A DNA stretch of 64,000 nt from Brachionus rotundiformis (GCA_016802295.1 JAESIW010000137.1:2883961-2947960); one strand, 5' to 3'. Numbered from the stretch's first letter, positions 10,301 through 23,175 are shown. Numbers and translations: made by a program. Notes: a model not told the origin generated them from the sequence alone.

Positions 10301-13300
10301 AAATGAAACAATCATAAAGAATGGATATGCTGTCATTTTGGCTACAAGGGCTCTAAGTGAGACTAAAAATGATTTAAAGGATAGTAACCAACAGTGGTCA
10401 TTCAATAAATATGGAAATATTATAACAAGATGCTTAAATGAACAAATGGTTTTGACTAGTAGTGATAAGTTATTAAAAGAATTAAAAAGTGTTTATGAAC
10501 TAAATGGTAATTTAGAGCGATATGAGCTAAAATTTTCTGATTCAAATTCAGAAAATTTTACCGAATTGAATTCTGATGAGATTGGTTTATTTGTTTTGGA
10601 AAAATTTGAAACCAGTACATTTTCGGCGAGCCAAAGATGGGCGATAAAACAGGAAAATTCGCGAAGCATTGGTGAGTGGCGCTATTCTGAATTATCCACC
10701 GCTTTATGGCACAAATTGGCCTACACATGGCCTGTTAATCACGAAGAAAAGCTTATCGAGCAATTTAAATGGCCGATAAGTGGTTATCTAATAGCCGGAG
10801 CGCCTCCTTTAAAAAATTTAAAAAACACTGATGAAAATTTAATTTGCAGACTTAGAGTTTTAAAAAATGGATCCACTGATTTGAATAGTGCAAAAAGTTT
10901 GACTCGAACCAATGCCAAGCATTTTTTAAAAGACTATTTGCACTGTTCTAATCTGACCCCAAAACAATTTGAGTTTAATTCATTCCTTAATACTTGTACC
11001 ACTAGTTTAAATTTGCCAAATGCAGCCAGACGTTTGTTTGATTTTAAAGGAGTTGAACATTTTGAATTGAGCTATTTAAAAAATGAAGAGTATGTTTATG
11101 TTAGTTGTGGTGAACCATGGATTGATCCAAAACAAGTCAGAGATGAGCAATCGAAAAAACTTATTCTTAACAATCTTACCGAAGATTTAAACAAAATTCT
11201 TTATTTATTAAAATTGAAAAACTGTAAAAATTTTGTGATCGAAACAAGTGGCCTGAGTATTCAAGACGATGCCAAACTTTCTATAGGGCCGTGCTGTCTA
11301 AGCGAATGCCAAATAGATCGAATTAAGCAAGGAGAATCGATACAAAATGTGATAGAAGTTGATATAAAAGAAGAAGAAAGTAATGGAGAAGAAAAATCAA
11401 AGTAAAAAGATATATATATTTTTTTATTAAATGATTAAAAATTTTAAAATAGAAGTGCACATGCTATTAGTCATGAACGAAGTGATGCTATTTACTCGCA
11501 GAAATTTCGATGGCCATGGGAAACAGTGGTTAACAAAAGTATGGAGGGAGTTTTTGAGCAAAAAACAGAAGAAAATCAAAATCAAGAGGAAAAATTTGAT
11601 GCTGATGGCTTCACAAAAAGCCAATCATTTGACCAAGAGCTTAGTGAACGATTTAAGCCAAAGCCGAGAAAAAGCATCAAAAATCGCAAATATTCTAGTC
11701 AAAAGTTTGCCTACAACAAAATCCAAGGCTTTATTTACAGTATAGATAACCCAAACTATGTATTTGGAGTCCATGATGTAGAGAATACTCAAAGTGAAGT
11801 TGTTTTGATGAAAAAAAATGAAGATAATATCAACCAAAGGTGGATTTATAGACCGGATGGAACAATTGCATGCAAAGCTAAATCAACTTTTGTCCTCACT
11901 GTTAAAATACCCCCCATTGAAAATAGTGATGTGGACATAAATCTGTTTGAAACTGATCCAAATTACATGCAAAAATCAATTATCAAAGGCTCTCAAATTA
12001 CTGTGCAACAATATGTTGATTTTGAGAATGGAAATGCTCATCAGAAATGGATGGTAGATGAAGAAATTGGTTTCATATATGCATTTGCGACTAATGATGA
12101 AAATATTTGTATTTAAAACAAAATTTTAAATTACTTTTTATAAACTTTTTCCTTTATAAAGCTATTTCTATGGCTAATAAAGCTGGAATTTGTAGCTATT
12201 ATGTAGCTTATGATAAAGAAATTTCGCAAAATGTATTTTAAGTTGATTTTTAGATTAGAAATAAGTTTGAATATGATTTTATTAAGGGATATTGTTGTGA
12301 GTTTTTGGTTGAGAACAAGAATCAATTGGGTCAAGTTTCTTCCAAAATTGAAAAGAATCTAATCTGTTCTTCTTGTGCTACAGCAACTCGTGGTAAATTC
12401 CGGCTCACCAAGCTATCTAACAAAAATAGTTTTTCTTGTTATATTGGCAAATGTGAGTAATTTCTAGAATAGATCTAAATTTATTATTTACTAAAAATTA
12501 AATTTTGATTAAAATATATTTTAATTTTAATTTTTTAGCAACTGATAAAACTTGGAAAAATTATGACGGATTTAAATTTTTACATGATAAAGTGGATCTA
12601 AGTTCAGCAGAAATCGAGAATACATTTTTGTCTTGGTATTCAAAACTAATTGGGTTAGAATAAATATAAATTTTGAAAATTTATTATATAAAATTTATTT
12701 AAACAGATGGCGAAAAGTCACTAATGCCAAGACTGTATTAAACGAATTGTCCTGTTCAAAAAATATCAATATTGTCAAAATATTGGCCTTTAAAAATGGA
12801 GATGGTTGGACCAAGCCTGGAGAGCTTTTAGTTAGCTCTTCAATTAATGGAGTATATTTTTTAATTATTCTAAAAAATTAATTAACTTATCTTGTTAAGT
12901 TATTGGAACAGGCTACTTCTAGGCTTCAATTGACTCAAGCTGCTCGAAGACTATACACCCATGATGGAACAATGATATTGGACATTCCTGATTTAGTAAC
13001 TTGGTTAGTTGATTTTTATCGTAAGCAATTATATAAAAATGAGTCAAACAAAAATGAAAAAATGATTAATCACGAAAAATCAAACTCTACCAGATCAGCT
13101 GAAACCAAAAATCTATTAGACAAAGTAGATTTTAATGAAGAAAATCCTAAGGATAATTCTCGTATTTTTATCATCTAATTCTTAATCTATTTTTATTAAA
13201 TTTAAATTTAGAAAATTTGTTCGAGGAATCATCTTTAATTCAAACCTCCAGAAGCCCTAAAGTGGTCAATCGCCCCTCAAAAAATGAAATTAGACGACTG

Positions 13301-14638
13301 TTGAATCAATATGACAGAACAGGTAAAGCAGATACGAAAAAGCTTCTTAAATGGCCCGTAGAAATCTGGGTATCATGTGGTGAACAATTTATACCACCTA
13401 AATTACGCAACAAAATTGAGAGCGAAAAAATGGCCCAAAGGGAACATGTTGACAAGGCTGAGCATGAGCTTGAAATACAAGCTCACATGTTGCGTCAAAT
13501 GACTGGAAGACGCTTCAATGCTTTAAATTATGGTCAATATAGGTCAGTAAAAAATCCAGACTTTCCAGTAGTGAAAGAAGGACATTGGTCAGAAATACCA
13601 TATGAAGAACAACTCAAGCAGGCTGAAGTCAATAAGCTTAAAGTACAAAATCAATTATTTCAACCAAAAAGGATTTTAATTATCTCTTTAGAATTATGTT
13701 GATGAAATAAAAAATCCACATAAGAAAAGAACAAAAGCAAATGTCCAAAATAGACAATTTGGCACTCATCCTATTACTGTAATTATAAGCATCTATAGTA
13801 TTTTTTGTAGCTATATTATTAATCTTTTAAGAAACGAATCCTAATATATGTGAACGGAGAATCGAATGATAAAGCCGTTTATTGCTGGGCATCGAACATG
13901 GACGAATTGAGTGAAACTGCAAAAATAAAATTAAATTTGACCAAATCAATTAAGTTCTTTTTTACACAAGAAGGCCAAATAGTTAATTTTTTTAATGTAT
14001 ATAAACCAATTTTAAAAATAAACTTTTTAAGATTTCAAGATTTGAAGACATAGCAAGAGATCAGCTAGTTTGTGCAAGCACTGGTCGTGAATTCATTCCA
14101 CGTATGGAAATCAACTAATTTTTTTAATTTAAAATTTGATTAAATTTCTTATTTAGCGGAGCAACGAAATAAAAATGTTGAGTTGAAAGCAAATTGGAAC
14201 AGAGTTAAAAAAGAAGAGGGATTTGAAGCTACAAATTTAAAGGTTTCTGCAAACAGGAATCCAATTATCGATGTTGATCCATTTGGACCTCCACTTTTGA
14301 ATAATATTAAAAAAAAATCACCTTTGCCTATAAAAGCTTCGGATACAGATAACCAGCCAGCTAAAAATGATGAACCAAATGCTATAAATGGTACAGAGAA
14401 ATCAGAACAAGACACTGTTACAAAAAGACCAAAAACCGCAGTGCCAAAAACAAAGAATAGAAAACCAAAATCAAAATCTAAATCTCCTAAAAGAGTTCAA
14501 ATTTCGTCTGATCCAAAAGATTTACCAACTAGGAATTCGAATGAAAAAAGTGACTATAAAACAAGTGAAAATGGAGAAAATTCGATCAATTCCAATGACA
14601 GCTTTATTGATGAAGACATATTAAATTTATTTGATTAA
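7303..14638 (+). CDS. DCDC1: Doublecortin domain-containing protein 1 (DCDC1)
   Basis: DCDC1 is a large microtubule-binding protein with repeated doublecortin-like (DCX) modules. I infer 15 exons: 7303-7427, 7476-7790, 8149-8287, 8343-11401, 11471-12108, 12162-12202, 12254-12452, 12539-12653, 12707-12851, 12900-13161, 13212-13642, 13692-13778, 13832-13981, 14032-14101 and 14157-14638. They sum to 2085 codons plus stop. Landmarks are RPSSAPIRR near the N-terminus, a first DCX-like unit (VAFKNGSRDI ... RLQLNRAARRIFLDNGDE ... VYISCGEEFKDPF), further units (VVYVNGVDF; LTVCVNGTDTSF; LAFKNGDGW ... LLEQATSRLQLTQAARRLY; LIYVNGESND), a coiled coil near 9030-9240, and ricin-B-like stretches with Q-x-W repeats (SNQQWSFNKYG, INQRWIYRPDG, AHQKWMVDEE). 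It ends with DVDPFGPP and a basic tail. The start at 7303 is the first ATG of the conserved exon. The splice site near 12203-12253 is the least certain. Confidence 0.85.
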
Positions 14639-17600
14639 ATTTTTAGTTATTTTTTTTTTAATATTTTAATTCCGTTTTTTGTTTATTATAATTATTTGAC
14701 ACTCAAGACCTATAAGTTGGCATTAAGTTTTTTCTGGATTTTTATTCAACTAAACTCTAAATATATTTTTTCCAAATTAAACAAATAAAACAATACTAAA
14801 ATGATAACCTCTTGGAAAAAAAATAATCTTTTAAAGTAATATTTATTCCGTCTAGAAGTAAATTATTAAAATTAAAAGCTTAATTAATGAAAATAGAACA
14901 TACAGAACCGATATATTTTTTATGTAATGATTTGAATGTTAATTTAGGAAATGAAACGACAAAATAGTGAGTAAATGTCTGTTTAATGATCGCAGATCTT
15001 CAGATATTGTGGCATAGTGAATTAATTATTTGGTTAAGGATTTTGAAATATTCAAATTATTGATTTTTCTAATTATAGATTAAGATCTTTAATTTATGTT
15101 AAGACTGATTGATTTTTTTTGGAGTTGAGTAATTAAATTTTTGGTTTAATTAAAGAATTAAAAAAATAGAATTCATTTTTGTTGAATATTAAATAAAATT
15201 AATGATTTTTATAAACTAATTATTTGGATCATAATTTTAAAAGAACGGAAAATATTCATTATGTTAGACAAAATCAAGATTCATTTTTATTTACGTCAAT
15301 CAACTATTCTTTCCAAATCAAAATAAATATAAATTATAAGTTTTAATTTTTAATTTAATTAAAATAAAGTGGCAGTTATACTTATATGCCAATTTAATAT
15401 AATTCAAATGTTTTTGGTTGTCATTTTGTTTGAAAATTATGTTCTAATCTATCTAATTTGCATAGAATAACTTATCAATTTTTAAAAGTTAATTTAAAAA
15501 AATTTTACTCTACACAATTCCAAAATTTTGTAAAAATCGATTTTCCAGCAGTTATCAAATACAGAAAATTTTTATTTTTGGTTTATAAAATAATTGCCTA
15601 TTCTCATTTTCTCTACAAAGAAGCATTATTTTAGAAAATTAATAATTAAATATTTATTAATTAAATGATAAAAATTTACACTCTATTTTGAAAAAGCTCT
15701 TTAAATTTATTTGATAGCTGTTTTGTAAAAAACGCATTTATTTCATTTAATCATAAATAATGTCAAATCTTTTAGTAAAAATAATTATTTTTAGAAATTA
15801 ATCAAACTTTTTTTAATTTAGATAAATATAAAGCTAGACTGATAAAAAATCGAAGTTCCGCAAGACAATAATTAAATATTAGTCTGACTAATTTAATTTA
15901 TTTAAAAAGATTTACTGTTTTATTATTTGGAAATTTTATTTAGACCTGCTTGATAGATTATTTAAACTTTTAAATTTGATCTAAATGTCATTTTAAAATA
16001 ATGATGTCCGGTTAATATCAAAATTTTTATTATAATTTTTAATTATTTTACAATATTTTTACAGCGGAACTAAGGGCTATCGTACTCGGAATTATCGTGA
16101 TCCTAAAATGATGATATTACTACTATATTTAAATTAGCCAAGCTAAATTTAAAATCATTTAACAAAATTAGTAGTCGAAAATTTCCGCACTAAGACATGT
16201 TTAATAAACAAGGTGAAGAAAATTAATTTTTTGGTTTCTATTCTCTTAGGGATGACATCGAACATATAAATCAATACAAACCGAATTTTTTTCGGTAGTT
16301 AGCTAAATTTTTTCAAAAATTTATCACTTTTAAGATAAATCATGATTTATATTAATTATGATATAGGGTTGTTTTTCAAAAAAGCGTTCTTTCAAATAAG
16401 CAGTAAATAATGGAAATGGAATTAAATTGATACGATTATTAATGCCTATATAATACTTATTATTAATTTACAGAGAATAAATATCAAGAAACTTAAATAG
16501 AGCCATGTATTATTAAGATATAAGTTTGAATGTGTATGTAGTAAAAGTTTTTACATCATATTTAGTTAATAAAATAAATCGCATGAAATATTTATTTCCT
16601 GAAAAATATTTAATAATTGAAAATAAAGAATTTATCTTCAATTTTTTAATTTATCAAGTAATTTACGATGAAATAAAAATAAACAGCTTAGAAATGTAAT
16701 TTAAATTCGGATTATAAACTATTTGACAAAAAATTTCTTGTTCAAAATTTCAATTAGAGAGTTGTTTTCTCCCTTAGGCCTTTGTCAACCGGATAAGAAA
16801 TCGAGTCAAATTTCCCCAATTTATTTATATTTTAGTTTTTACATGCTTTAAACACGAATTTAAAAAAAATCTATTTAATTATATTTTTATCAACATATAA
16901 AATAATAATAGAATAATTCGGACATATATGCCTGATTATTTTTTTTAAATCAATTAATGTTCAAATAAGTTCTTATTAGTGATATGGGATATAAAATACC
17001 ATAAAATTATTTTGTCAATTTCCTATTTTGTATAAAGAATCACAAAAAATCGATACACAGGAGCTAAATTAAATATAATTTCTAATTAAATTTTGTGAAT
17101 CATGCACGGATAAGAACTATTGAAAAAGCTCACTTGTACAAAGAAGACAAATTTCTATTTTTTAATAAAAAATTATCATTTCCTGAAAAATTTTCATTTT
17201 AGTTTAATTTAAAATAGATAGCTTTGCAATGAGGTAAATTTTTATTTTTAATTATAAAAATTACAGCGATTTATGGTTTGTCTAAGTTTTTTTTTACAGT
17301 TCCGTTTTAAAACAACAAATATAAATGATAATGCTGATTATTTGAATTATGATAATTAAATTTAAAGAATAAAAAAAAAACAAAATTTTAAAATTAATTG
17401 CATTTTGTTTTGTTTTTCAAGGGGTGTTATGCGCTTTGCTAGAGGAATCGAAGCTTTTGTTTTTATCAAATGTTAATGTTTTCTTTTTTCAAGAGAATTT
17501 TACATAAGAAAAAATATTTTTAGTATTCTTACATCAATTTGTAAATTAAATGCTTTTTTCTGTATTGAAAAAAGATAAATCTATCTATAATAACAACGAT

Positions 17601-18232
17601 TGTACCAAGTAAATTGAAAAAATTTAAGTCTTGCCCCAAGATCTTCGACTCTAGCTCGAAAATTCCAATTTCTCGAATCGCTGGAATAGCTCAACTTAGC
17701 AACCAATTGTGTTTATTAAGTAGAAAATAAATTAGGCGCCCTCTCTTATAAGAATTAAAATTAAGTGCGTCGTTTTTTCCAAATTTTATACACAATTGAC
17801 TAAAACTAGTGAAAGAACTAATCATGTTTTAAGCAAGCATAAGTAATTATTTTTTAGTTTAAATTAGTTAATTTTTGGACGACTTAAGACAAATGGATAA
17901 ATTATTTGAATTAAAAAATGAAAGACTTTAAAATGAAATTAATTTTAGAAACCTTATAATTCTAGTCAGAGCTAGAAGAAACATTAGTTTTTAATTGATT
18001 CAAGCTAGCATATGAACTGGAAATTTAATGAAGGCGTTTAAGATAATAAATTAGATGCTAGACTTTATTCTCATATATATTTTTTGTTCTATGATTAATA
18101 AACAAGTTTATTAAACTTTACAGGTTGTTTTTTATTGATGGATCTGTTCAATTAATCTAAATGGATTTAAAAATATATATTTTATGGGCAAAATTATTGC
18201 AGGCAAAACAAAGTTTTAGATAAATTTGATTG

Positions 18233-18352
18233 TTATCTTCGAAATAAATTATTTTTGTTTCTAGGTCTGTAAATTGTTTCAATGCGAACATTTTCTGCCT
18301 CTAGATATTCATATTGAGCTTCAAAATTGTTTTTAAAGCAAAAAAATAGTTC
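18233..18352 (-). mobile_element. Probable LINE endonuclease-domain relic
   Basis: An open frame of about 39 codons without ATG reads FEAQYEYLEAENVRIETI followed by YRPRNKN on the minus strand. The I-x-x-I-YRP-x-N pattern after an acidic aromatic segment resembles the apurinic-type endonuclease of non-LTR retrotransposons, where I-G-x-x-YRPPN is typical. It is short, lacks flanking domains in frame, and the second proline is lost. It is therefore a decayed fragment at best. Confidence 0.35.
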
Positions 18353-20136
18353 TTTTTTAATAATTAGTAATAATTTTTTATTCAAACTGGTATTTTTAAA
18401 TATCAGATCTTAAAGTAAAAATTATACTCAAATTGCATAAATTTTTTTTTATAATTTTGCCGACAGTTTTTTAATTAAAGTGAAGAAATTCAAGAAATAT
18501 ATGTAGATTACTTAAAAGTTAAGACCGGCAAAGTTGGATAAAGTTTATCAAAAATAAATTGAATCCATCAAAATTGGCGTTGTTTTATTCTAAATAAATA
18601 TATATTATATTTGTATATTAAAATATCGTTTATGGTTGTAAATGGACTTCTCAGATGAATTAAATCGTTATGAAGAACAGTCAGAACCTAATTTATTAGC
18701 TTTAGGATTAAGATTTAGCAGATTTTTATTAAATATCAATCGATTAATCAAAATAAAAGTAAAATTTCTAGTATAATTTTTGTATAAAATATTTTTTCTA
18801 TTGAGAAGAAGGAGGAAAATTACCGGAACATTTATGAATTTTTATACCAAAAAACATCCGATATTATTTTAAAATTTTCGAGTATTTTCCTAATTGAGAA
18901 AAATCGGATAAAATTTCAAAAAAGCTAGTAAAATAAGATATCACATTTTTTTTAAATATACTTAATTAAATCTAAATTGGAGATGTCTATTAAGTGGTAA
19001 AAATACGATTCAAATTTGTCTCTAAATGAGTGGGAGTATCTTCTTTAATTTTGAACCAATATTGTCAGAGCCAAATAAATTCCAACGCTCTGGAGTTTAT
19101 AAATTAGATCTAAAAACTTAATTATTATCAATTTGACTTTAATTTAGAGTTGGACTGTAATAAATTTATTAATGTAAGATAAAAATTTAAATAAGTTTTT
19201 ATAAGAAAATAATTTAGAAAAAAGGCCATTTTGTTTTATTATGTTGACTTATAAAAACTAAGCAAATGTTGTTAATAGCAATTATCTATTTGTTTTTTTT
19301 TCAGAGCGCGTTTTTTCTAAAGAAATGAGTTAAATTATCTCTTGTTAAATTCTGTATATCTATTGATTAGATGAATTTAAGTGAGAAAAAATTTTTGAAT
19401 TTTTTGACATAATTTGCAAAAAATATTCGTCAAAACTTGATAAATTTTCATGCTCTAGTTAAAATTTATCTATTTTTTTAAAAAAAAAAGATTTTATTTT
19501 TAACCGTCAAGTAAATAAAGATTTGTTTTCAAAGATCAAAAATTATTCAATTAGTTTATTGCATATTTTAAAATTCATAGCAAGTTGTTTTAAATAATAG
19601 ATTAAATTACATTTTAAAAAACCTAAACATAATTATTGCCATCTTCGAATGGAGTTATTATAATTTTTCTTATTTTTTAAGTTGAACTGTCTCTAAAAAT
19701 TTGCATTATCATCAGGTGAATCTATCAAGTGAATCGCGTGTATCATGCTGTGCCAAAAATCGACCAAAGAGTACCAGGCAACCAAATTGAAGTTTGTTAA
19801 ATGAGAACTTAGCTTAACCAGTTTTATCTTCCCCTGATATTTTGTTTAATTACCAGCTATCTGCAAATTTAAATGCTAAGTTTTCAATTAAACCCTATAG
19901 TGTGTTATGTCTTTTTCTAATTAGCTTGGTATCTAAATTTCCATGGTTATGAGAGATAAAATTTATCAATAGAAGAACTAATGACGCCAATTGGTAGCTG
20001 TCTTTAGACATAATACACCTATTTTAGACAAAGTGCACATTAGCTCTGGATAATTCGTTTAGGTATAAGCGACACGGCTTAAATTTAATTAAATAGACTG
20101 AGAATCGAATAGATGATTACTAGTTTAATAGTGTTC

Positions 20137-20170
20137 ATTTTGCCTTTTAATTTAAATTAAAAGGCAAAAT
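20137..20170. repeat. Perfect 34-bp palindrome
   Basis: The 17-base arm ATTTTGCCTTTTAATTT is followed at once by its exact reverse complement, with no loop. The inner part of the second arm (AATTTAAATTAAAAG) recurs just downstream at 20171-20185. It may be an inverted-repeat scar or the tip of a foldback element. Confidence 0.85.
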
Positions 20171-20638
20171 AATTTAAATTAAAAGATAAGTTTCTATTTA
20201 TTTTTGGTACTAATTCAGGGAGAAACTCATTGTATATCTCAAATTTCATTAATCAAATAGAAAAATAGCTAATAAAATGACATAAAATATAAGTTAAAAT
20301 CTTGATATTTAGTATCATTAAATTGAAATTTATTTAAATATACGCTTTGAATTGGGTTTCAATTTAAAAATTATAAATTAAAGAAAAAGTCCCATTTGTA
20401 AGAAATATATTTTAAAGAAGAGTAGTCATCATTGTCATCCAACAAATGGTTTTGGCGGAGCAGCCAGCAATAAACTAATAAAACCCATAAAAAAAATTAC
20501 CTGTTTTATTTCGTTTTAGATCAAAATATTAGCTTGCTATTTATTATTATTATTATTATTGTATAAAGTATAGAAAAAATTTAGAAGAAAATTTTTTATT
20601 TTATATGCTCAAAAACATAGTTGAATAAATAGAATAAA

Positions 20639-21814
20639 ATGAATTTTGAGATACCAGAAGGTCTTACCGATTTATTACAGGACTTTACAGTGGAAGTTTT
20701 GCGCAAACGACCGGCTGATTTGCTCCAATTCGCAGCTCAATATTTTGATAATCTACTTGAAAAAAGAGCAAACGATAATGCCAAAAATTTGCTTTCTAAA
20801 TTGAGCACACCAAATCACTTGGACACAAATAACCATGTGGAAGAAGACGACGTGTACACAGATGAAGATGAAATGGGCGATATGCCAGAACTTCCAAAAG
20901 GCCGTTTTGCAGCCGGCGGAAGACGTCATTCGGTTGCCGCTGAAAAATACAACCCAGAAGAGGATACCAGTGACGAGCCGGCTATTGTTCATCCCAAGAC
21001 CGATGACGAGCGCCAATATCTTCTCAAAACAATTGGTCACATTTTCATTTTTCGTTCTCTGGAACAAAAACAAGTTGATAAGGTAATCGATGCGATGTTT
21101 GGCAGAAGTGTGGATCAGAACGATGTAATTATCGAACAAGGCGATGATGGTGACAATTTTTATGTCATCGAATCTGGAAAATATGATATATATGTGAATA
21201 AGCAAAAGGTTGGTGAATACGATCAGAAGGGATCGTTTGGAGAGCTTGCTTTGATGTACAATATGCCAAGAGCGGCCACAATTGTTGCTGCCACTAGTGG
21301 CAAACTTTGGGCGCTCGATCGCCTCACTTTTAAGAGAATAGTGCTAAAGAGCGCGTTCGAAAAGCGTAAAATGTACGAACAACTACTGGACAATATGCCA
21401 ATGTTCAAATCGCTGAACTCCTACGAAAGAATGAATGTGGCAGATGCTCTCTTTTCCAAATCGTTTAAAGATGGCGAGAGCATTATTAAACAGGGCGAAG
21501 ATGCTCAGTGTATGTATTTTATTGAGCATGGCAAAGTGAGAATAGTGAGGGAACAAGATGGTCAGTCCAAAGAGATTAAAATGTATGAAAAAGGCGGCTA
21601 CTTTGGTGAATTGGCTCTGCTGACCAAAAACCCAAGAGCGGCAAGCGCTTACGCTGTTGGTGATGACACCAAGTGTGCTATTTTAGACGTGGATGCGTTT
21701 GAGCGGCTCCTTGGACCATGTGTTAAAATAATGCAAAAAAATATACCTGACTATGAAGAGCAACTGAGGAAACTGTTCGGCGACAAGTTTAGTCTAGCAG
21801 ATATTGAAAAATAG
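20639..21814 (+). CDS. PRKAR2: cAMP-dependent protein kinase type II regulatory subunit
   Basis: It binds and inhibits PKA catalytic subunits until cAMP occupies its two binding domains, and it docks on A-kinase anchoring proteins. The 391-residue protein has, in order, the RII dimerisation/docking segment (residues about 4-43, IPEGLTDLLQDFTVEVLRKR), an acidic linker, the inhibitor site GRRHSV with a phosphorylatable Ser98 (type II), and two cyclic-nucleotide domains. Their phosphate-binding cassettes are FGELALMYNMPRAATIVA and FGELALLTKNPRAASAYA, each with the essential Glu and Arg. The coding region has no intron, and its codons are clearly GC-richer than its neighbours, which fits high expression. 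The start at 20639 gives the standard N-terminus. No sign of decay is seen. Confidence 0.95.
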   Translation: MNFEIPEGLTDLLQDFTVEVLRKRPADLLQFAAQYFDNLLEKRANDNAKNLLSKLSTPNHLDTNNHVEEDDVYTDEDEMGDMPELPKGRFAAGGRRHSVAAEKYNPEEDTSDEPAIVHPKTDDERQYLLKTIGHIFIFRSLEQKQVDKVIDAMFGRSVDQNDVIIEQGDDGDNFYVIESGKYDIYVNKQKVGEYDQKGSFGELALMYNMPRAATIVAATSGKLWALDRLTFKRIVLKSAFEKRKMYEQLLDNMPMFKSLNSYERMNVADALFSKSFKDGESIIKQGEDAQCMYFIEHGKVRIVREQDGQSKEIKMYEKGGYFGELALLTKNPRAASAYAVGDDTKCAILDVDAFERLLGPCVKIMQKNIPDYEEQLRKLFGDKFSLADIEK

Positions 21815-23175
21815 CTGTGACAATATTTTAATTTTCTCTTTTATTTTGTTTTAAGTATAATTTTATCTCTTATGTATTTTAAGATTTATTAGGATACACA
21901 TTTAACAGATCGACCAAATAATTATTTTTTTTTTAATCAATAAAGCATTATTTAAACGTTATTAATTATTTGTTTTATATTCTAGAGAGCTATTGATAGT
22001 TTTAGACTTGGTTTTGGTTATATGAAATTTCAAGAGGTATCCAACTGACGATTTATAGCAACAAGCTTGAAATTCTGTTTAGCCTTGTAGTTGGCAAATA
22101 AATTGTATTTTCCATTTTTTTTTCTTATTGACATTTGTATTTATCTGCTCAGATTTGTTTTGGTTATAATTTTATTTAAAAATAAAAATTTTTTAATCAC
22201 ACATAAATTTTTAGTCCTCATATCTCAAAATAGTTTTTAAAATTAAAAAATATTTGAATCAATAATAAAGTTCCAATTTAATATTTTACTTCAAATTATA
22301 TTTTAATTCCCAAAGATGATTGAAATTAAGTCAAAATTTTTGTTAAGGTTTATTTTTTTTTAGAGAAAAGAATAAAAATTTTATTGTAAATTAAATGATT
22401 CAAAAAGTTTCATACTAAAATAAATTCTAGCAACAAATTACCTTTTTGATTCTTAATTAAGCAAATTTTAAGGTTTGAAAATGTTCAATATTTAACAAAT
22501 ATATACTTATAAATCATAAACAATGTAATAATTTAAAAATTAAATGAAAATATATTCAAAAAATTTCACAAACAATTTAAAAGATTACCTTGTGTAAAAT
22601 CTCTCATTGATTATAATAATAAAAACTTGATAATCGAGATCAATTCTCTAGCAACTTAAAAAATAATCAAGATATTGTTTATTTTTTTCTTGATTACATT
22701 CTATTCGATCTTCATTTGTTTCTTTTCCGATCATTTTTGAAACCTAACAAAATATTTAATGGAATATTTAAAAAAATTCAAGTATATAGAAATAAAATTC
22801 CATTCTTTTGGCAAATTTACATGCTTTATAATATCTTAGACAATTTACCATTATATGAAAAATAGCATTCAAGAGATTTTAAAAAATCCGAATCACAAAA
22901 AGAGTGCAAATTTAAAAATAATTCCTTTAAACAAAACAAAAAACATATAAAAATAATACTAATAATCAAAACAAACTTCTTAAGAAATTAAAACCCTAAC
23001 AAGTCAAAATTTATTATTAAGAATATGGATAAATGGGAAAATCTTTTTTTGTCTAAATAGTTCAATTTATTTTTTTCTTAATTTATTTTATAAAATAAAC
23101 TCAATTTGATAAAAAATTTATTAAATTTAATTAATTTTTTTAAATTAAATATATTTGAATGAGCCATTTACAATT
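21815..23175. other. 3'-3' spacer between the PKA regulatory subunit and a receptor gene
   Basis: This 1.4 kb AT-rich spacer lies between convergent genes. A canonical AATAAA at 21939-21944, about 125 bases after the PKA stop codon, is the best poly(A) signal. I saw no coding exon or repeat family in the rest. Confidence 0.55.
21939..21944 (+). terminator. Poly(A) signal of the PKA regulatory subunit gene
   Basis: An AATAAA hexamer follows a T-run about 125 bases downstream of the stop codon, on the coding strand. In DNA this AT-rich the hexamer occurs by chance, so the call rests mainly on its distance from the stop. Confidence 0.4.

Larger units (their letters stand above)
14639..20638. 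other. 6 kb gene-poor, AT-rich region
   Basis: No intact gene was found between DCDC1 and the PKA regulatory subunit. Most of the sequence is A/T runs. Short islands of higher GC with coding-like composition occur near 16066-16115, 16770-16815, 17581-17712, 18233-18352 and 19716-19800. At least the one at 18233-18352 resembles a LINE endonuclease fragment. A perfect 34-bp palindrome lies at 20137-20170 and a TTA/ATT trinucleotide run at about 20541-20560. Parts near 19.7-20.5 kb may serve the downstream gene as promoter or 5' UTR. Confidence 0.5.

Noticed and set aside
12233..12265. A 33-base intron in DCDC1
   Set aside because: A donor at 12203 with the T-rich acceptor at 12253 gives a normal 51-base intron in the same frame and is preferred.
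14388..14624. Second plus-strand frame over the end of DCDC1
   Set aside because: It is an out-of-frame shadow of the basic DCDC1 tail; the DVDPFGPP frame is the conserved one.
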